Below are positions 7,820 to 17,127 of a stretch of DNA of 35,493 nucleotides, piece by piece; positions within the stretch are counted from its first letter, which is position 1, and the number at the start of each line of letters is the position of its first letter. Origin of the DNA: Alphaproteobacteria bacterium (GTDB taxonomy: Bacteria; Pseudomonadota; Alphaproteobacteria; GCA-2731375); contig JAPYPT010000016.1 of assembly GCA_029937535.1 (NCBI GenBank), positions 1 to 35,493 on the forward strand, read 5' to 3'. The notes under the pieces were generated by a model, which saw only the letters and a program-made list of their open reading frames with translations, searched no databases and was not told the origin of the DNA. The position numbers and the translations under genes were made by a program.

Positions 7820-8777
7820 CACCGTTCTGCGTACCGAGGGCCTGAGCCGTCATTTCGTGCTGCCGCGCGAGAGTCTGTTTCGGCCGGGCGAGACGGTTTA
7901 TGCCCTGAACGGCGTCGATCTCAATATCGAGGCTGGGCGCAGCCTGGGCGTGGTCGGTGAGTCGGGTTGCGGTAAATCGACCCTGGCACGGCTGTGCATG
8001 ATGCTGGACAAACCGACTGCCGGCCGCGTCGAGGTTTTGGGCCAGGATCTGACCAAACTGTCGGCGCGGGAACTGCGCCGGGCCCGGGCGCGGTTTCAAA
8101 TGGTCTTCCAGGATCCCTATGGCTCCCTTGACCCGCGCCATAAGGTGCGGCGGATCGTCGGCGAAACCCTGGATGCCCTGTCCGCCGCCGACCGCATGAC
8201 GACCCGTGATGAAGCTATCGCCCGCGCGATCGATGCCGTCGGCCTGCGCACCAATGATTTGGATAAATACCCTCATGAATTCTCCGGTGGGCAACGCCAG
8301 CGGATCGCCATCGCCCGGGCCCTGGTAACCCGGCCCGCCTTGATCGTGGCGGACGAGCCGGTCTCGGCCCTGGATGTCTCCGTTCAGGCCCAGGTATTGA
8401 ACCTGATGCAGGATCTGCAACGTGATTTTGGCGTCACCTATATGTTGATCAGCCATGATTTGGGCGTGGTTGATTATGTCTGCGACGATGTCGCGGTGAT
8501 GTATCTGGGCCTGGTCGTGGAGCATACCAGCCGGGCGCAACTGTTTGCCCGGCCGGCCCATCCCTATACACAGGCGTTGTTCGAGGCGATGCCGCGGATC
8601 GGCGCGGGGCGGCGCAAGCGTGCGGTCTTGCAAGGCAATATCGGCAGCCAGACAAAACAACACAGCGGCTGTGCGTTTGCCGACCGCTGTCCAAGGGTGC
8701 AATCGCGCTGTGTACGGGAGAAACCGGATTTACGGAAAATCGACAACGGGCATATGGCGTCTTGCCATTTTGCATGA
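7812..8777 (+). CDS. ABC transporter ATPase, DppF/OppF type
   Basis: A 321-residue second ATPase, partner of the DppD-like subunit. Walker A GESGCGKS lies at about residues 49-56, FQDPYGSLDPR is the Q-loop region, FSGGQRQR the signature, LIVADEPVSALD the Walker B/D-loop and ISHDLGVV the switch. The C-terminal domain again has the CAFADRCPRVQSRC cysteine segment. The preferred ATG at 7812 lies just after AGGCGGGGGG and overlaps the upstream gene's end. With this gene the transporter has two pores and two motors, but no periplasmic substrate-binding protein gene is found on either side; the binding protein must be encoded elsewhere or is absent. Confidence 0.93.
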   Translation: MRDTVLRTEGLSRHFVLPRESLFRPGETVYALNGVDLNIEAGRSLGVVGESGCGKSTLARLCMMLDKPTAGRVEVLGQDLTKLSARELRRARARFQMVFQDPYGSLDPRHKVRRIVGETLDALSAADRMTTRDEAIARAIDAVGLRTNDLDKYPHEFSGGQRQRIAIARALVTRPALIVADEPVSALDVSVQAQVLNLMQDLQRDFGVTYMLISHDLGVVDYVCDDVAVMYLGLVVEHTSRAQLFARPAHPYTQALFEAMPRIGAGRRKRAVLQGNIGSQTKQHSGCAFADRCPRVQSRCVREKPDLRKIDNGHMASCHFA

Positions 8778-8824
8778 CAGAATAGCACTCAAACGAGTTC
8801 ACGAGGTCGGAGAATAATAAACTG

Positions 8825-9205
8825 ATGACCGAGGTTGTCACATTCGAGCAGGCCCGTCGTCGGCGCCACCCCAAGGCCGGCGGCTTAAATACCAGGGGAA
8901 AAACCGAATTTTTCAATCGCCAGGAATTGGGCGAAATTTTGCAGTCCTACAGCCGTGGCGTCATCGCCGGGGATTGGTTGGATTATGCGGTGGATTGGAA
9001 CGAAGCCGGTGCCATCTTCGCCATTTATGGTCAAGTGTCGGCGGTGCCGATGTATTCCATTTTCAAACGCGGCAAACAGGCCCGCCGGCCGGCTGGCTAC
9101 CAATTGCTCGGCCGCGGCGGTGTCTTGAAATCCGACCGCACCTTGGCCGCCGTGTTAAAGATGCTGGACAGCCGACGCACGGCATTGGTCAAACCCGACC
9201 GTTAG
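8825..9205 (+). CDS. DUF2794 family protein
   Basis: A 126-residue soluble protein. The region from FFNRQELGEILQSYSRGVIAGDWLDYAVD through AIFAIYGQVSAVPMYSIFK to the end matches my recollection of DUF2794, a small alphaproteobacterial family of unknown function. A basic N-terminal ARRRRHPK stretch is present. It lies 47 bp after the ABC transporter and could be co-transcribed, but in other genomes this family is not tied to transport, so I would not infer a link. Confidence 0.75.
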   Translation: MTEVVTFEQARRRRHPKAGGLNTRGKTEFFNRQELGEILQSYSRGVIAGDWLDYAVDWNEAGAIFAIYGQVSAVPMYSIFKRGKQARRPAGYQLLGRGGVLKSDRTLAAVLKMLDSRRTALVKPDR

Positions 9206-9407
9206 ATTGGCCTCTGTTTATTTTGGCGTCGCCATGTTCTGCTTTTGCTTAGAATGAAAATTATTCTTGCATAAGTAGCATTACGGTTGGGCGGAAATTC
9301 ATCTGTTTTGCAGGAAGTTCAACTTTCTGTTCACTTATTGCGGGCAAAATGCTTTCCTTTTTGAAAAGCCTGCGTTTGGTTTAGCCTTACCGGAAGGCGA
9401 GGAAGCA

Positions 9408-11759
9408 TTGTCAGCCCACGAGACCGATAGTTCGGAAAGCATGGAATCGACCGAAACCGGTGCGATGGATCAGGCGATTTACGTCTGTTCCGCCGACGGC
9501 ATCGTGCAATATTTCAATCAGCAATTTCTGGAATACACAGGCCTGCCTGAAAGTGTCGCCTTCGTCGGCGCGCGGCGTGTCGATATATTCAGATATATCG
9601 CTGAACGGGGGGATTTGGGGCCAGACGATCCGCAAAAATTGATTGCTGAGCGAATGCGTATTCTCGAACGTCACGGTTCCTTCCGTTTTCAACAAGAAAC
9701 GCCTGGCGGCTTGGTTCTGGATATCCGGCAACAAGTCACGCCGGACGGCCAGCTCATCTCCACCTTTACGGACATTACCGCCGCCCGCCGATTGGAAACC
9801 GCGGTGACAATGATTGCCGATGCGGTGTCGCATTCCGTCGGCCAGGGATTTTTGAATACGCTTGCCAATGCCTTGTCCCGCGCCCTCGGCCTGGAATGGG
9901 TCATCATTGGCGTGCCCGATGAGACGGAAGCCGGACACATTACAACCCTGGCCGCCAGCCGGAATGGCGAGGCGATCGAAAATCTAAAATATCCGTTGCG
10001 TGGAAGCCCCTGCGACAACGTCATGGGCCAATCGATCTGTGTGCATCCCAGCAAGGCGTGCGAACTGTTTCCAGAAGATGAAATTCTCGTCGAACTCGGG
10101 ATTGAAAGCTATGTGGGGGCGCCGCTGTACGATGCCGACGGTGCGGCGCTGGGCGTCCTGGCGGCCTTCGATACGCAACTGCTGCGGGATGACCCCATTG
10201 CCGAGCCGGTGTTGGAGATTTTCGCCTCGCGGGCGGCAGCGGAATTGAACAGGCTGCGCACCGACGAATTACGGCGCACGGGTGAACAGCGATTCCGCAA
10301 TTTTGCCGAAATCGGCTCCGATTGGCTGTGGGAATTGGATTCGGATCTACGCTTTAGCTGGATCGCCGACAAGATAGAGGCGATCACCGGTTTGCCGCCC
10401 GCATTCTACATCGGGAAAAATCGTGACGAATTACGCGCCAGCGACAACGATCCGGAGCTGTGGGCCCGGCATATGGCGAGCCTGCGGGCCCATCAACCTT
10501 TCAAGGATATGCAAATCCGGCGGGATCTTCCCGATGGCCGGACCATTTGGATCCGAAGCAGCGGCAAGCCGGTCTTTGACGACAACGGCGCCTTTCAGGG
10601 CTATTTCGGCGCCAGTTCCGATATCACTGATCATGTGGTCGCGCGCCAGGAGGCGCAATCTTCGAACGAGCGTCTGGCCATGGCCATGAGCGGTACCGAT
10701 GAACCCGTGGCGCTTTTCGACGCCGATGACCGTCTCGTCATATGCAATGATGCCTATCGTGGACTGCATCCCACGTTTGCGGAGAAACTCCAGCCCGGAA
10801 TTTCTTTCCGTGATGTCGCCACGATTTTTTCCGATGTGGGGGGAGGTGCGGCGGTTTATGATGTTGATGCCAGATTGGAGCGTCACCGCGAGGCCCGTCT
10901 GCCCTTGGAAATCACCCATCCAAATGGTCGTTGGTATCTGCTCCAAGACAGGCGGCTGTCCGACGGTAGCACCATCACCCTCGCCCTGGACATCACCGAT
11001 CAAAAAAATACCGAGGCGGAACTGCGGAACGCCAAGGAGCGGGCCGAGGACGCCAATCGCGCGAAATCGCGTTTTCTGGCCAGCGTCAGCCACGAATTGC
11101 GCACGCCATTGAATGCGATTATCGGCTTTTCCGAGATCATCGGGACCGAGATGTTCGGCGCCATCGAAAATTCCGCCTATGTGGAATACGGTAACGATAT
11201 TCAGGTGAGCGGCCAATTACTTTTGGGCTTGATCAACGATATCCTGGATTTGAGCCAGATCGATGCCGAGGAAGTCTCCCTGAACGAAAAACCCGAGGAT
11301 CTTGCCAAACTGGTTAATGAAAGCGTGCATCTTTTCCGACGGCGGGCGGATGAAGGCGCAATCGACCTTTCGGCCGATCTGTCGGATGCGCCTGGTTCGA
11401 TCTTGGTCGACGGCCGGCGGATCAAACAAATTCTTGTCAATTTGATCGGCAACGCCATGAAGTTCACGCCGTCCGATGGTTCGATCCTGGTACGGGCTGA
11501 TTTGAATGAAGATGGTTGGCTTGTCCTGGCCATCCAGGACAGTGGCATTGGCATGGCTGAAAAGGATATCGAGCGAGCTTTGCAACCGTTCAGCCAACTG
11601 GATACCAGTATCAGTCACGGCCAGGAAGGCGTTGGGCTGGGCCTGTCCATCGCCAGCCGCCTGACGTCGCTGCATGGCGGCGAACTTCGGATAGACAGTA
11701 AACCGGGCATCGGCACCGTGGCCCAGGTTCTGTTGCCGCCTCACCGCATCATTGACTAG
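9408..11759 (+). CDS. PAS-GAF-PAS-PAS sensor histidine kinase (PleC/DivJ-like)
   Basis: A 783-residue protein without an obvious membrane segment. In order: PAS domain about 20-130, GAF about 137-285, PAS about 293-415, PAS about 420-535, dimerisation/phosphoacceptor domain 550-620 with H-box His562 (SVSHELRTPLNAIIGFSEII), and a HATPase domain about 655-780 with N-box (NLIGNAMKFTP), G1 (DSGIGM), F-box (PFSQLD) and G2 (GVGLGLSIA). The EMFG...Y..YGNDI..SG..LL.LINDILDLSQI segment is typical of the alphaproteobacterial PleC/DivJ-type kinases that phosphorylate DivK/PleD-like regulators. The TTG start follows GAGGA at good spacing; an ATG eleven codons later is the alternative. No response regulator is adjacent, so it is an orphan kinase. 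The 200-bp region upstream is AT-rich and may hold its promoter; the 276 bp after it (11760-12035) show nothing recognisable. Confidence 0.9.
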   Translation: MSAHETDSSESMESTETGAMDQAIYVCSADGIVQYFNQQFLEYTGLPESVAFVGARRVDIFRYIAERGDLGPDDPQKLIAERMRILERHGSFRFQQETPGGLVLDIRQQVTPDGQLISTFTDITAARRLETAVTMIADAVSHSVGQGFLNTLANALSRALGLEWVIIGVPDETEAGHITTLAASRNGEAIENLKYPLRGSPCDNVMGQSICVHPSKACELFPEDEILVELGIESYVGAPLYDADGAALGVLAAFDTQLLRDDPIAEPVLEIFASRAAAELNRLRTDELRRTGEQRFRNFAEIGSDWLWELDSDLRFSWIADKIEAITGLPPAFYIGKNRDELRASDNDPELWARHMASLRAHQPFKDMQIRRDLPDGRTIWIRSSGKPVFDDNGAFQGYFGASSDITDHVVARQEAQSSNERLAMAMSGTDEPVALFDADDRLVICNDAYRGLHPTFAEKLQPGISFRDVATIFSDVGGGAAVYDVDARLERHREARLPLEITHPNGRWYLLQDRRLSDGSTITLALDITDQKNTEAELRNAKERAEDANRAKSRFLASVSHELRTPLNAIIGFSEIIGTEMFGAIENSAYVEYGNDIQVSGQLLLGLINDILDLSQIDAEEVSLNEKPEDLAKLVNESVHLFRRRADEGAIDLSADLSDAPGSILVDGRRIKQILVNLIGNAMKFTPSDGSILVRADLNEDGWLVLAIQDSGIGMAEKDIERALQPFSQLDTSISHGQEGVGLGLSIASRLTSLHGGELRIDSKPGIGTVAQVLLPPHRIID

Positions 11760-12035
11760 CTGCGCCCATCTCCGTCACAGAGCGGAAGGTAGAATAGGGA
11801 TGTATTTCCCTTTGCCGCATTCGCCGGTAGACTTTCAAAACTTTCGGCGTTTCGTGAAGGCAGTGTCATGCTGACCAGACAGACCCTATACGGCCGAGAA
11901 GGAAACTGGAGTGACGGCGGATGGACCCCAATAGTTACGTTGGCCCCTTCAACGTGAAATACCAAGGCATGGGCGCCCCGCCTAGACGGCGGCGCATTCA
12001 TGACGATGCCCCGTTGACGATGAATTGGGATTGAT

Positions 12036-13343
12036 ATGCGATTTTTCCTGATAGTTTTGTTCCTGCTCGCCCTTATCGGGGCGCCCGTGGCCTTTGTTTT
12101 CGCCGCCCTGGAACCGCGCCCGGCCCTTGAAAAAGGCGCGACGGTGGAGGGTTTGGATGCCGAGCTTGCCCAGCGGGTTCTGAGCCGGTTCAGCAAGGCC
12201 TTTTCAACCACCGCCGGGCAACCCGATATTTCGGTCTCCGAATCCGAGATCGATAGCGTCATCCTGTTCGCGGCCCGGGCCTTGCCGGTTTTTCGGGCCC
12301 AGGTGAAGGTCGCCCCAGGGGCGATCAAGATGGCGGCATCGGCGCAGCCGCCCATGGTGCCAGGTGATAAGTGGCTGAACCTCGAGTTAACGATCGCGCC
12401 CTCGGACGCCGGCTTGGATATCGCTTCTATTCGGGTTGGTGATTTCGATTTGCCCCCGCGCCTTGTGGTTTGGTTGGCCACCTTTACCATGAACACAACA
12501 TTAGGCGATCATCTCGGCTCCCTGGCCTTCAACGGTATAGAGCGTGTCTCCGTGGACGGTGAGAATATTTCCATTGGCCTGAATATCTCGCGGGAAACGC
12601 GCGAGGCCTTGTTTGCCCGCTCGAAGGCGCGCTTGCGCCAGGCACTGTCCTTTGGCAATGCCGCTGATGTCCGCGCCTACTATGTCGCCATCCATGAAGC
12701 GGCGGTTGCCGGTCAACTGCCCAGTAGTGGCTCTTTCATGCCCTATCTGCATTTCGCCTTTGACCGGGCGCGGCGACAATCAGCGTCCGGCGATGGTGCG
12801 GTCGACGGATCAAAGGAGATTCGCTCCGCCTTCCTGGCATTGGGGATTTATTGTGGCGTCAGCCCGTTGGAAATTCTGGCCGGCAAGGTGGTGCCGGACA
12901 ATCTGCGGCGGGAAAAAAGCCGATGCGGGGGGACGACCTTGGGCGGCCGGGGCGATCTGCGTCAGCATTTCGTTGTTTCCGCCGTGCTGAAAGTCGCATC
13001 TGACTTCGGCATGGCTTTCACGGTCGGCGAATTCAAGGAACTGCTCGATTCCAACAAGGGGGGCAGTGGCTTCAGCTTCGACGATATCGCCGCCGACCTC
13101 GCGGGCATACGGTTTGCGGAGACATTGTCCACGGACGATATGAAGGACGGCGTGCCGGCCAGACTGCTCGATAAAATGAAACGGGAAGACCAGCTATTCC
13201 CCGAAATCGGCGGCTTGCCTTCGGGCCTGACGGAGGCCCAGTTCAAGAGCCGCTTTGGCGCCGTGGATAGCGATGCCTACAGGGCCATCATGGCCGACAT
13301 TGAAAAGCGCGTCGGTAGACTGGCGTTCCATGCGGCCCAGTGA
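12036..13343 (+). CDS. uncharacterised membrane-anchored protein (435 aa)
   Basis: No named family is recognised with certainty. Residues 4-24 form one hydrophobic segment (FFLIVLFLLALIGAPVAFVF), either a signal anchor or an uncleaved signal, which would place the rest in the periplasm. The middle region (about 60-200) alternates short beta-like stretches, with phrases such as VKVAPGAIKM, LNLELTIAPSD and VDGENISIGL. The C-terminal half contains a strongly patterned block CGGTTLGGRGDLRQHFVVSAVLK, then FTVGEFKELLDSNKGGSGFSFDD and LAGIRFAETLS, which I recall from conserved hypothetical proteins in proteobacteria. Two cysteines (one in IYCGVSP, one in SRCGG) could form a disulfide. It stands alone between the kinase and an efflux pump, both on the same strand. 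Confidence 0.8.
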   Translation: MRFFLIVLFLLALIGAPVAFVFAALEPRPALEKGATVEGLDAELAQRVLSRFSKAFSTTAGQPDISVSESEIDSVILFAARALPVFRAQVKVAPGAIKMAASAQPPMVPGDKWLNLELTIAPSDAGLDIASIRVGDFDLPPRLVVWLATFTMNTTLGDHLGSLAFNGIERVSVDGENISIGLNISRETREALFARSKARLRQALSFGNAADVRAYYVAIHEAAVAGQLPSSGSFMPYLHFAFDRARRQSASGDGAVDGSKEIRSAFLALGIYCGVSPLEILAGKVVPDNLRREKSRCGGTTLGGRGDLRQHFVVSAVLKVASDFGMAFTVGEFKELLDSNKGGSGFSFDDIAADLAGIRFAETLSTDDMKDGVPARLLDKMKREDQLFPEIGGLPSGLTEAQFKSRFGAVDSDAYRAIMADIEKRVGRLAFHAAQ

Positions 13344-13428
13344 CGGGAATTAGCCAAAACCGCGGCCAATCGAAGACTACGCCGAGGTCTTTTAGAAAAT
13401 CATTGGCAGCCGCCGCACCGGGGGCAAA

Positions 13429-14997
13429 ATGACGCTGTCGTCCGGTTCGGGTGTAGATGAACTTTTCCACAGGTATGGCTCGAGCTATCGTTGGCTGGTC
13501 ACTCTGACCGTGATGACCGGCGCCATTGCCATGGGGCTGGCGTCCTCCATGGTGAATGTGGCCGTGCCATCCGTGATCGGCGCCTTTGGGGTTGGGCTGG
13601 ATCAGGCGCAATGGATGGCGACGGGTTTCCTGGCCACCATGTCGGCGACCATGCTGGTCAGCTCCTGGTTGATCGAAGTGCTGGGCCAGCGGATTACCTA
13701 TACGCTCATCCTGACGGTGTTTGGGCTCGGCTCATTCCTAAGCGCGACGGCGCCGAATATCGACATTCTGATTGTCGGCCGCGTGTTGCAGGGGGCCGCG
13801 AACGGCGTTGGCCAGCCGCTTGCCATGTACACCATGTTCAATGTCTTTCCGCCCGAGCGCCGCGGTACGGCGATTGGAATTTACGGATTGTTCAGCGTCC
13901 TCGCACCGACCTTCGGGCCTATCGTGGGCGGCATTGCCATTGATGGCATCAGTTGGCGCTATTTGTTCTTTCTGCCCCTGCCGTTCTGCGTGCCGGCGTT
14001 GATGATGGGGCTGGTCTTCATGCCGGGCAAAAAATTGGCGCCACGGCTGCCGCCATTCGATTGGCTTGGTTTGGGACTGGTCCTGACGATTTTATTCAGT
14101 CTCCTGAGCGGCCTCGCCAACGGACCGCGCATGGGGTGGGATTCCGATTTTGTCGTGTACCGGCTCATGGCCGCCGCCGGGGCGCTGGTTGCCTTCATTT
14201 TTTGGGAGCTGCGGGCACCCTATCCGCTGCTGGATCTAAGTCTGTTCAGAAACCGGCAGTTCGCCCTGACCATGGTGGCGGGGTTCGTTTTCGGCACCGG
14301 CCTGTTTGCCTCCGGCTACTTTGTGCCAATTTTCGTGCAGACCATTCAGAACTACAACGCCACCCGTGCCGGCCTGCTGCTATTCCCAGGGGGCATGGTG
14401 ATGATGTTGTTCTTCCCGTTGGCCGGGCGGATTACCGATGCCATGCCGGCCCATATTCCCATCGCGGCCGGTTTATTGATTTTCTCGATCGGCTTTTTCC
14501 TGATCCAGGCGGTTGATGTTAACACCACGTTTTTTGCCTTGGTCATTTACACCGCCATTAACAAAGTCGGCCTGAGCCTGGCTATTCCCTCCCTAAGCGT
14601 CGCCGCCCTGCGGGCGGTCCCCCCTGAAAAGTTGGCTCGGGCCGCGTCCGCCTCGACTTTTTTCCGCAATCTTGGCGGCGGTATCGGGATCACCATGCTG
14701 ACCGCCTTCTTTCAGCACCGCACACAGTTTCATGCCGAGGCGCTGACCGAAACCCAGACCTGGTCCAACCAGACAACGCGGGAGCTGCTCGGCGGCATAC
14801 AACATCTGCTGGCCGGCACCGGTTTGTCCGACACTAACCAAATGGCCGGCGCCATCAACTATCTCTCCCATGTGGTTCAGGCCCAGGCCGCCACCATCGG
14901 CTTCAAGGATACCTTCCTGGCCATCGCCGTGATGGCCTTGCTGGCGGTCGGCCCGGCATGGATGATCGGCCGCGGACCGAGGTGGCGAATGTCCTGA
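13429..14997 (+). CDS. MFS drug efflux transporter, DHA2 (EmrB/QacA) family
   Basis: A 522-residue multipass inner-membrane protein with about 14 predicted helices, the length and pattern of the DHA2 proton-driven multidrug exporters. Visible family marks are the first helix with SSMVNVAVPSVIG, the DQAQWMATGFLATMSATM helix 2 region, GRVLQGAANGVGQPL (helix 4), PERRGTAIGIYG, and the exporter motif C variant LAPTFGPIVGG in helix 5. No membrane-fusion partner (EmrA-like) or TetR/MarR regulator is adjacent, so a tripartite pump is not evident here. It starts at ATG 13429, 85 bp after the preceding gene. Confidence 0.9.
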   Translation: MTLSSGSGVDELFHRYGSSYRWLVTLTVMTGAIAMGLASSMVNVAVPSVIGAFGVGLDQAQWMATGFLATMSATMLVSSWLIEVLGQRITYTLILTVFGLGSFLSATAPNIDILIVGRVLQGAANGVGQPLAMYTMFNVFPPERRGTAIGIYGLFSVLAPTFGPIVGGIAIDGISWRYLFFLPLPFCVPALMMGLVFMPGKKLAPRLPPFDWLGLGLVLTILFSLLSGLANGPRMGWDSDFVVYRLMAAAGALVAFIFWELRAPYPLLDLSLFRNRQFALTMVAGFVFGTGLFASGYFVPIFVQTIQNYNATRAGLLLFPGGMVMMLFFPLAGRITDAMPAHIPIAAGLLIFSIGFFLIQAVDVNTTFFALVIYTAINKVGLSLAIPSLSVAALRAVPPEKLARAASASTFFRNLGGGIGITMLTAFFQHRTQFHAEALTETQTWSNQTTRELLGGIQHLLAGTGLSDTNQMAGAINYLSHVVQAQAATIGFKDTFLAIAVMALLAVGPAWMIGRGPRWRMS

Positions 14998-15101
14998 CGC
15001 GGGGCAAGCCGTGGATAGCGGCGTTGCGAATTGCCATAGGCGACTTGAATGGTGGGCTTGAATGGCTACCTTGGCGCTTGTAATCATAAACATCCAAGAA
15101 A

Positions 15102-15123
15102 CCCCGGTCGGCAAGGCCGGGGG
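15102..15123 (+). other. GC-rich hairpin in the leader of the CoA-transferase gene
   Basis: CCCCGG and CCGGGG form a 6-bp GC stem around a nine-base loop immediately upstream of the GGGGAG ribosome binding site. No T-run follows, so it is not a typical intrinsic terminator; it could affect initiation or simply be chance in GC-rich DNA. Confidence 0.3.
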
Positions 15124-15135
15124 TGGGGAGACGAC

Positions 15136-16329
15136 ATGAGTGAAATCGACGGCCTGCCGTACGAAGGTCTGAAAGTCCTGGATATCTCGCAAGGTGTCGC
15201 CGGACCCCATTGCGGCATGCTTCTGGCCCGCCATGGGGCCAGCGTCGTGAAGCTTGAACCGCCGGCGGGCGATTGGGGCCGGCGGATCGGTACGACCCAT
15301 GGCGATAATTGCGCCTATGGCCTGGCGTTCAACCGGGGCAAGCGTAGCCTGGCGCTGGATCTTAAGAACCCCGCCGGAAAGAAAATTGCCCTTGCTCTGG
15401 CGAACGCCGCCGATGTGGTCATTGAAAACAACCGCCCCGGCGTGACGGCGCGCCTCGGGCTTGATTATGACACGGTGCGCAAGCAGAACCCCGGCGTCAT
15501 CTATCTTTCGATCACCGGCTTTGGTCAAAATGGTCCGAACGCCAACCTGCCGGCGACGGATTCGGTGATGCAGGCCTTTTCCGGCCTGATGTCCATCAAC
15601 CCGGATGCGGCCGGTCTGCCGCAGCGCATCAATCTTCTCGCCATCGACGTGGTCACCGGTTTATACGGATTTCAGGCCGTGGCGCCGGCGCTGTACCGGC
15701 GTGCCATGAAGGGCGGCGGCAGGCATATCAAAACCAGCCTGATGGAGGCCATCGGCGCTTTCCAGTCAGCCAAGATGATCGAATTCGAGCTCGAAAAAGG
15801 TGAAGCCGCACCCCTTGGGGTGCCCGTCGCCATGTTCGCGGCGAAGGACGGCTATATCAACATCAACGCCCGCCGGGATGGCCATTTCGTCTCGCTGTGC
15901 GAGATTGTCGGTCTACCCGACCTGGCCGATGATCCAAAATATTTCACCGCCGTGGCGCGTATCGGGAATGGGGATGAACTGATGCTGTTGCTCCGCCCGG
16001 CGGTGAGTAGGATGACACTTGCGGAGCTGTCGAAGGCCTTGACGGCGGCGGATGTCCTGCATGCCCTGGTCCAGGACTTTGGCGATTATTTTCAATCCGA
16101 GCATGTTCGGGCGGTGGAGGCCGTGCGCTGGATTGAGCAATCCGGCGTCGGCTGTATCCCGATGCCACTGATCCCCGGCATCAGGCCGCCGCGCGAAGGT
16201 GATGCCATGGTCCATGCCCCCCATCTCGGTGAACACAGCCGGGAAATTCTCCTGGAACTCGGGCATTCCGACCGGCAGATTGATGGCCTTGCGGCGAACG
16301 GGGCCATCGTATTGTTCGAAAAGAGCTAA
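15136..16329 (+). CDS. family III CoA-transferase (CaiB/BaiF)
   Basis: A 397-residue enzyme of the CaiB/BaiF/formyl-CoA transferase class, which moves CoA between carboxylic acids through an enzyme aspartyl-CoA thioester. The N-terminal GLKVLDISQGVAGPHCGMLLARHGASVVKLE is a textbook start, followed by NRGKRSLALDLKNPAG and DVVIENNRPGV. The expected catalytic aspartate is Asp171 in LLAIDVVTGLYGFQA, close to Asp169 of the formyl-CoA transferase prototype. The ATG at 15136 follows GGGGAG. Its stop overlaps by four bases the stop of the convergent Sel1 gene. The acyl substrate is unknown; no dedicated partner enzyme is adjacent. Confidence 0.92.
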   Translation: MSEIDGLPYEGLKVLDISQGVAGPHCGMLLARHGASVVKLEPPAGDWGRRIGTTHGDNCAYGLAFNRGKRSLALDLKNPAGKKIALALANAADVVIENNRPGVTARLGLDYDTVRKQNPGVIYLSITGFGQNGPNANLPATDSVMQAFSGLMSINPDAAGLPQRINLLAIDVVTGLYGFQAVAPALYRRAMKGGGRHIKTSLMEAIGAFQSAKMIEFELEKGEAAPLGVPVAMFAAKDGYININARRDGHFVSLCEIVGLPDLADDPKYFTAVARIGNGDELMLLLRPAVSRMTLAELSKALTAADVLHALVQDFGDYFQSEHVRAVEAVRWIEQSGVGCIPMPLIPGIRPPREGDAMVHAPHLGEHSREILLELGHSDRQIDGLAANGAIVLFEKS

Positions 16330-17021
16330 ACCGTGCGGTGTTTTTTGGCCCAGTCACGGGCCTCTTCCTGGGCTTGGGCGATATGATCCATGGTCATTTT
16401 TTCAGCCACGAGTTCCCGGTTTTTCCGCCCCATTTCAAGGCCGTTCGAACCTGAAATATTGAACCATTTATGTGCCTGCACAAAATCCTGCGGTACGCCG
16501 GTCCCATTCAGGTACATGATGGCGAGTTCAAATTGAGCCTTGGCGTTGTTTTGAGCGGCGGCCTTGAGAAACCATTCCGTAGCCTTCCTGTCGTCAGGAT
16601 CGACGCCATGGCCCTGCAGGTGCATGACGCCCAAGGTGTATTGTGCCTTGGCATTGCCCTGGGCGGCGGCCAGGCGTAACAAATTGATCGCTTCGCCATA
16701 ATCCTGAGACACTTCCTGGCCGTTGGCATGCATGATGGCCAGGGTGTATTGCGCCTTGGCATTGCCTTGATCCGCCGCCTTGCGAAACCACGTTGCGGCT
16801 TCGCCATTGTCCTTGGGCAGGCCTTCGCCGTCGTAATACATGATACCCAGAGTATATTGCGCCTTGGCATAGCCTTGATCGGCGGCCATTCGAGACCATT
16901 TTACCGTTTCGGAAAAATCCTGCGCGACCTCTTGGCCCTTGGCGTACATGATTCCCAGGTTGTACTGAGCATTGGCGTCGCCCTTTTCAGCCAATGCGGT
17001 GATATGTTCCAGACGTCCCAT
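16326..17021 (-). CDS. Sel1-repeat (SLR) protein
   Basis: A 231-residue protein made almost entirely of Sel1-like helical repeats, a TPR-related scaffold for protein-protein contacts. Five repeats of 36 residues start near residues 15, 51, 87, 123 and 159, each carrying AKAQYTLGIMYxxGxGVxxD-like text (for example GNAKAQYTLAIMHANGQEV). The last 35 residues (RKNRELVAEKMTMDHIAQAQEEA) form a charged helix. There is no signal peptide, so it is probably cytoplasmic. The repeats are very similar to each other, suggesting recent internal duplication. The stop overlaps the CoA-transferase stop on the opposite strand. Confidence 0.92.
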   Translation of the reverse strand: MGRLEHITALAEKGDANAQYNLGIMYAKGQEVAQDFSETVKWSRMAADQGYAKAQYTLGIMYYDGEGLPKDNGEAATWFRKAADQGNAKAQYTLAIMHANGQEVSQDYGEAINLLRLAAAQGNAKAQYTLGVMHLQGHGVDPDDRKATEWFLKAAAQNNAKAQFELAIMYLNGTGVPQDFVQAHKWFNISGSNGLEMGRKNRELVAEKMTMDHIAQAQEEARDWAKKHRTV

Positions 17022-17127
17022 CTCACCTCTCCCACCCCGAAAAAATCACCGTCAGCATAACAGTCACCATATCGATTATCTCGCTATTGCGTCCGTCGAA
17101 CGACCATGTCCTCATCGTAATGCTGAT

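Noticed and set aside
7491-8702. Minus-strand open frame of 403 codons opposite the ABC ATPase genes
   Set aside because: It is antisense to two clear ATPases with Walker motifs, and its composition is typical of a shadow frame.
11756-12496. Minus-strand open frame of 246 codons reaching into the gap after the kinase
   Set aside because: Most of it is antisense to the 435-residue gene, and the part in the gap has no recognisable protein features or ribosome binding site.
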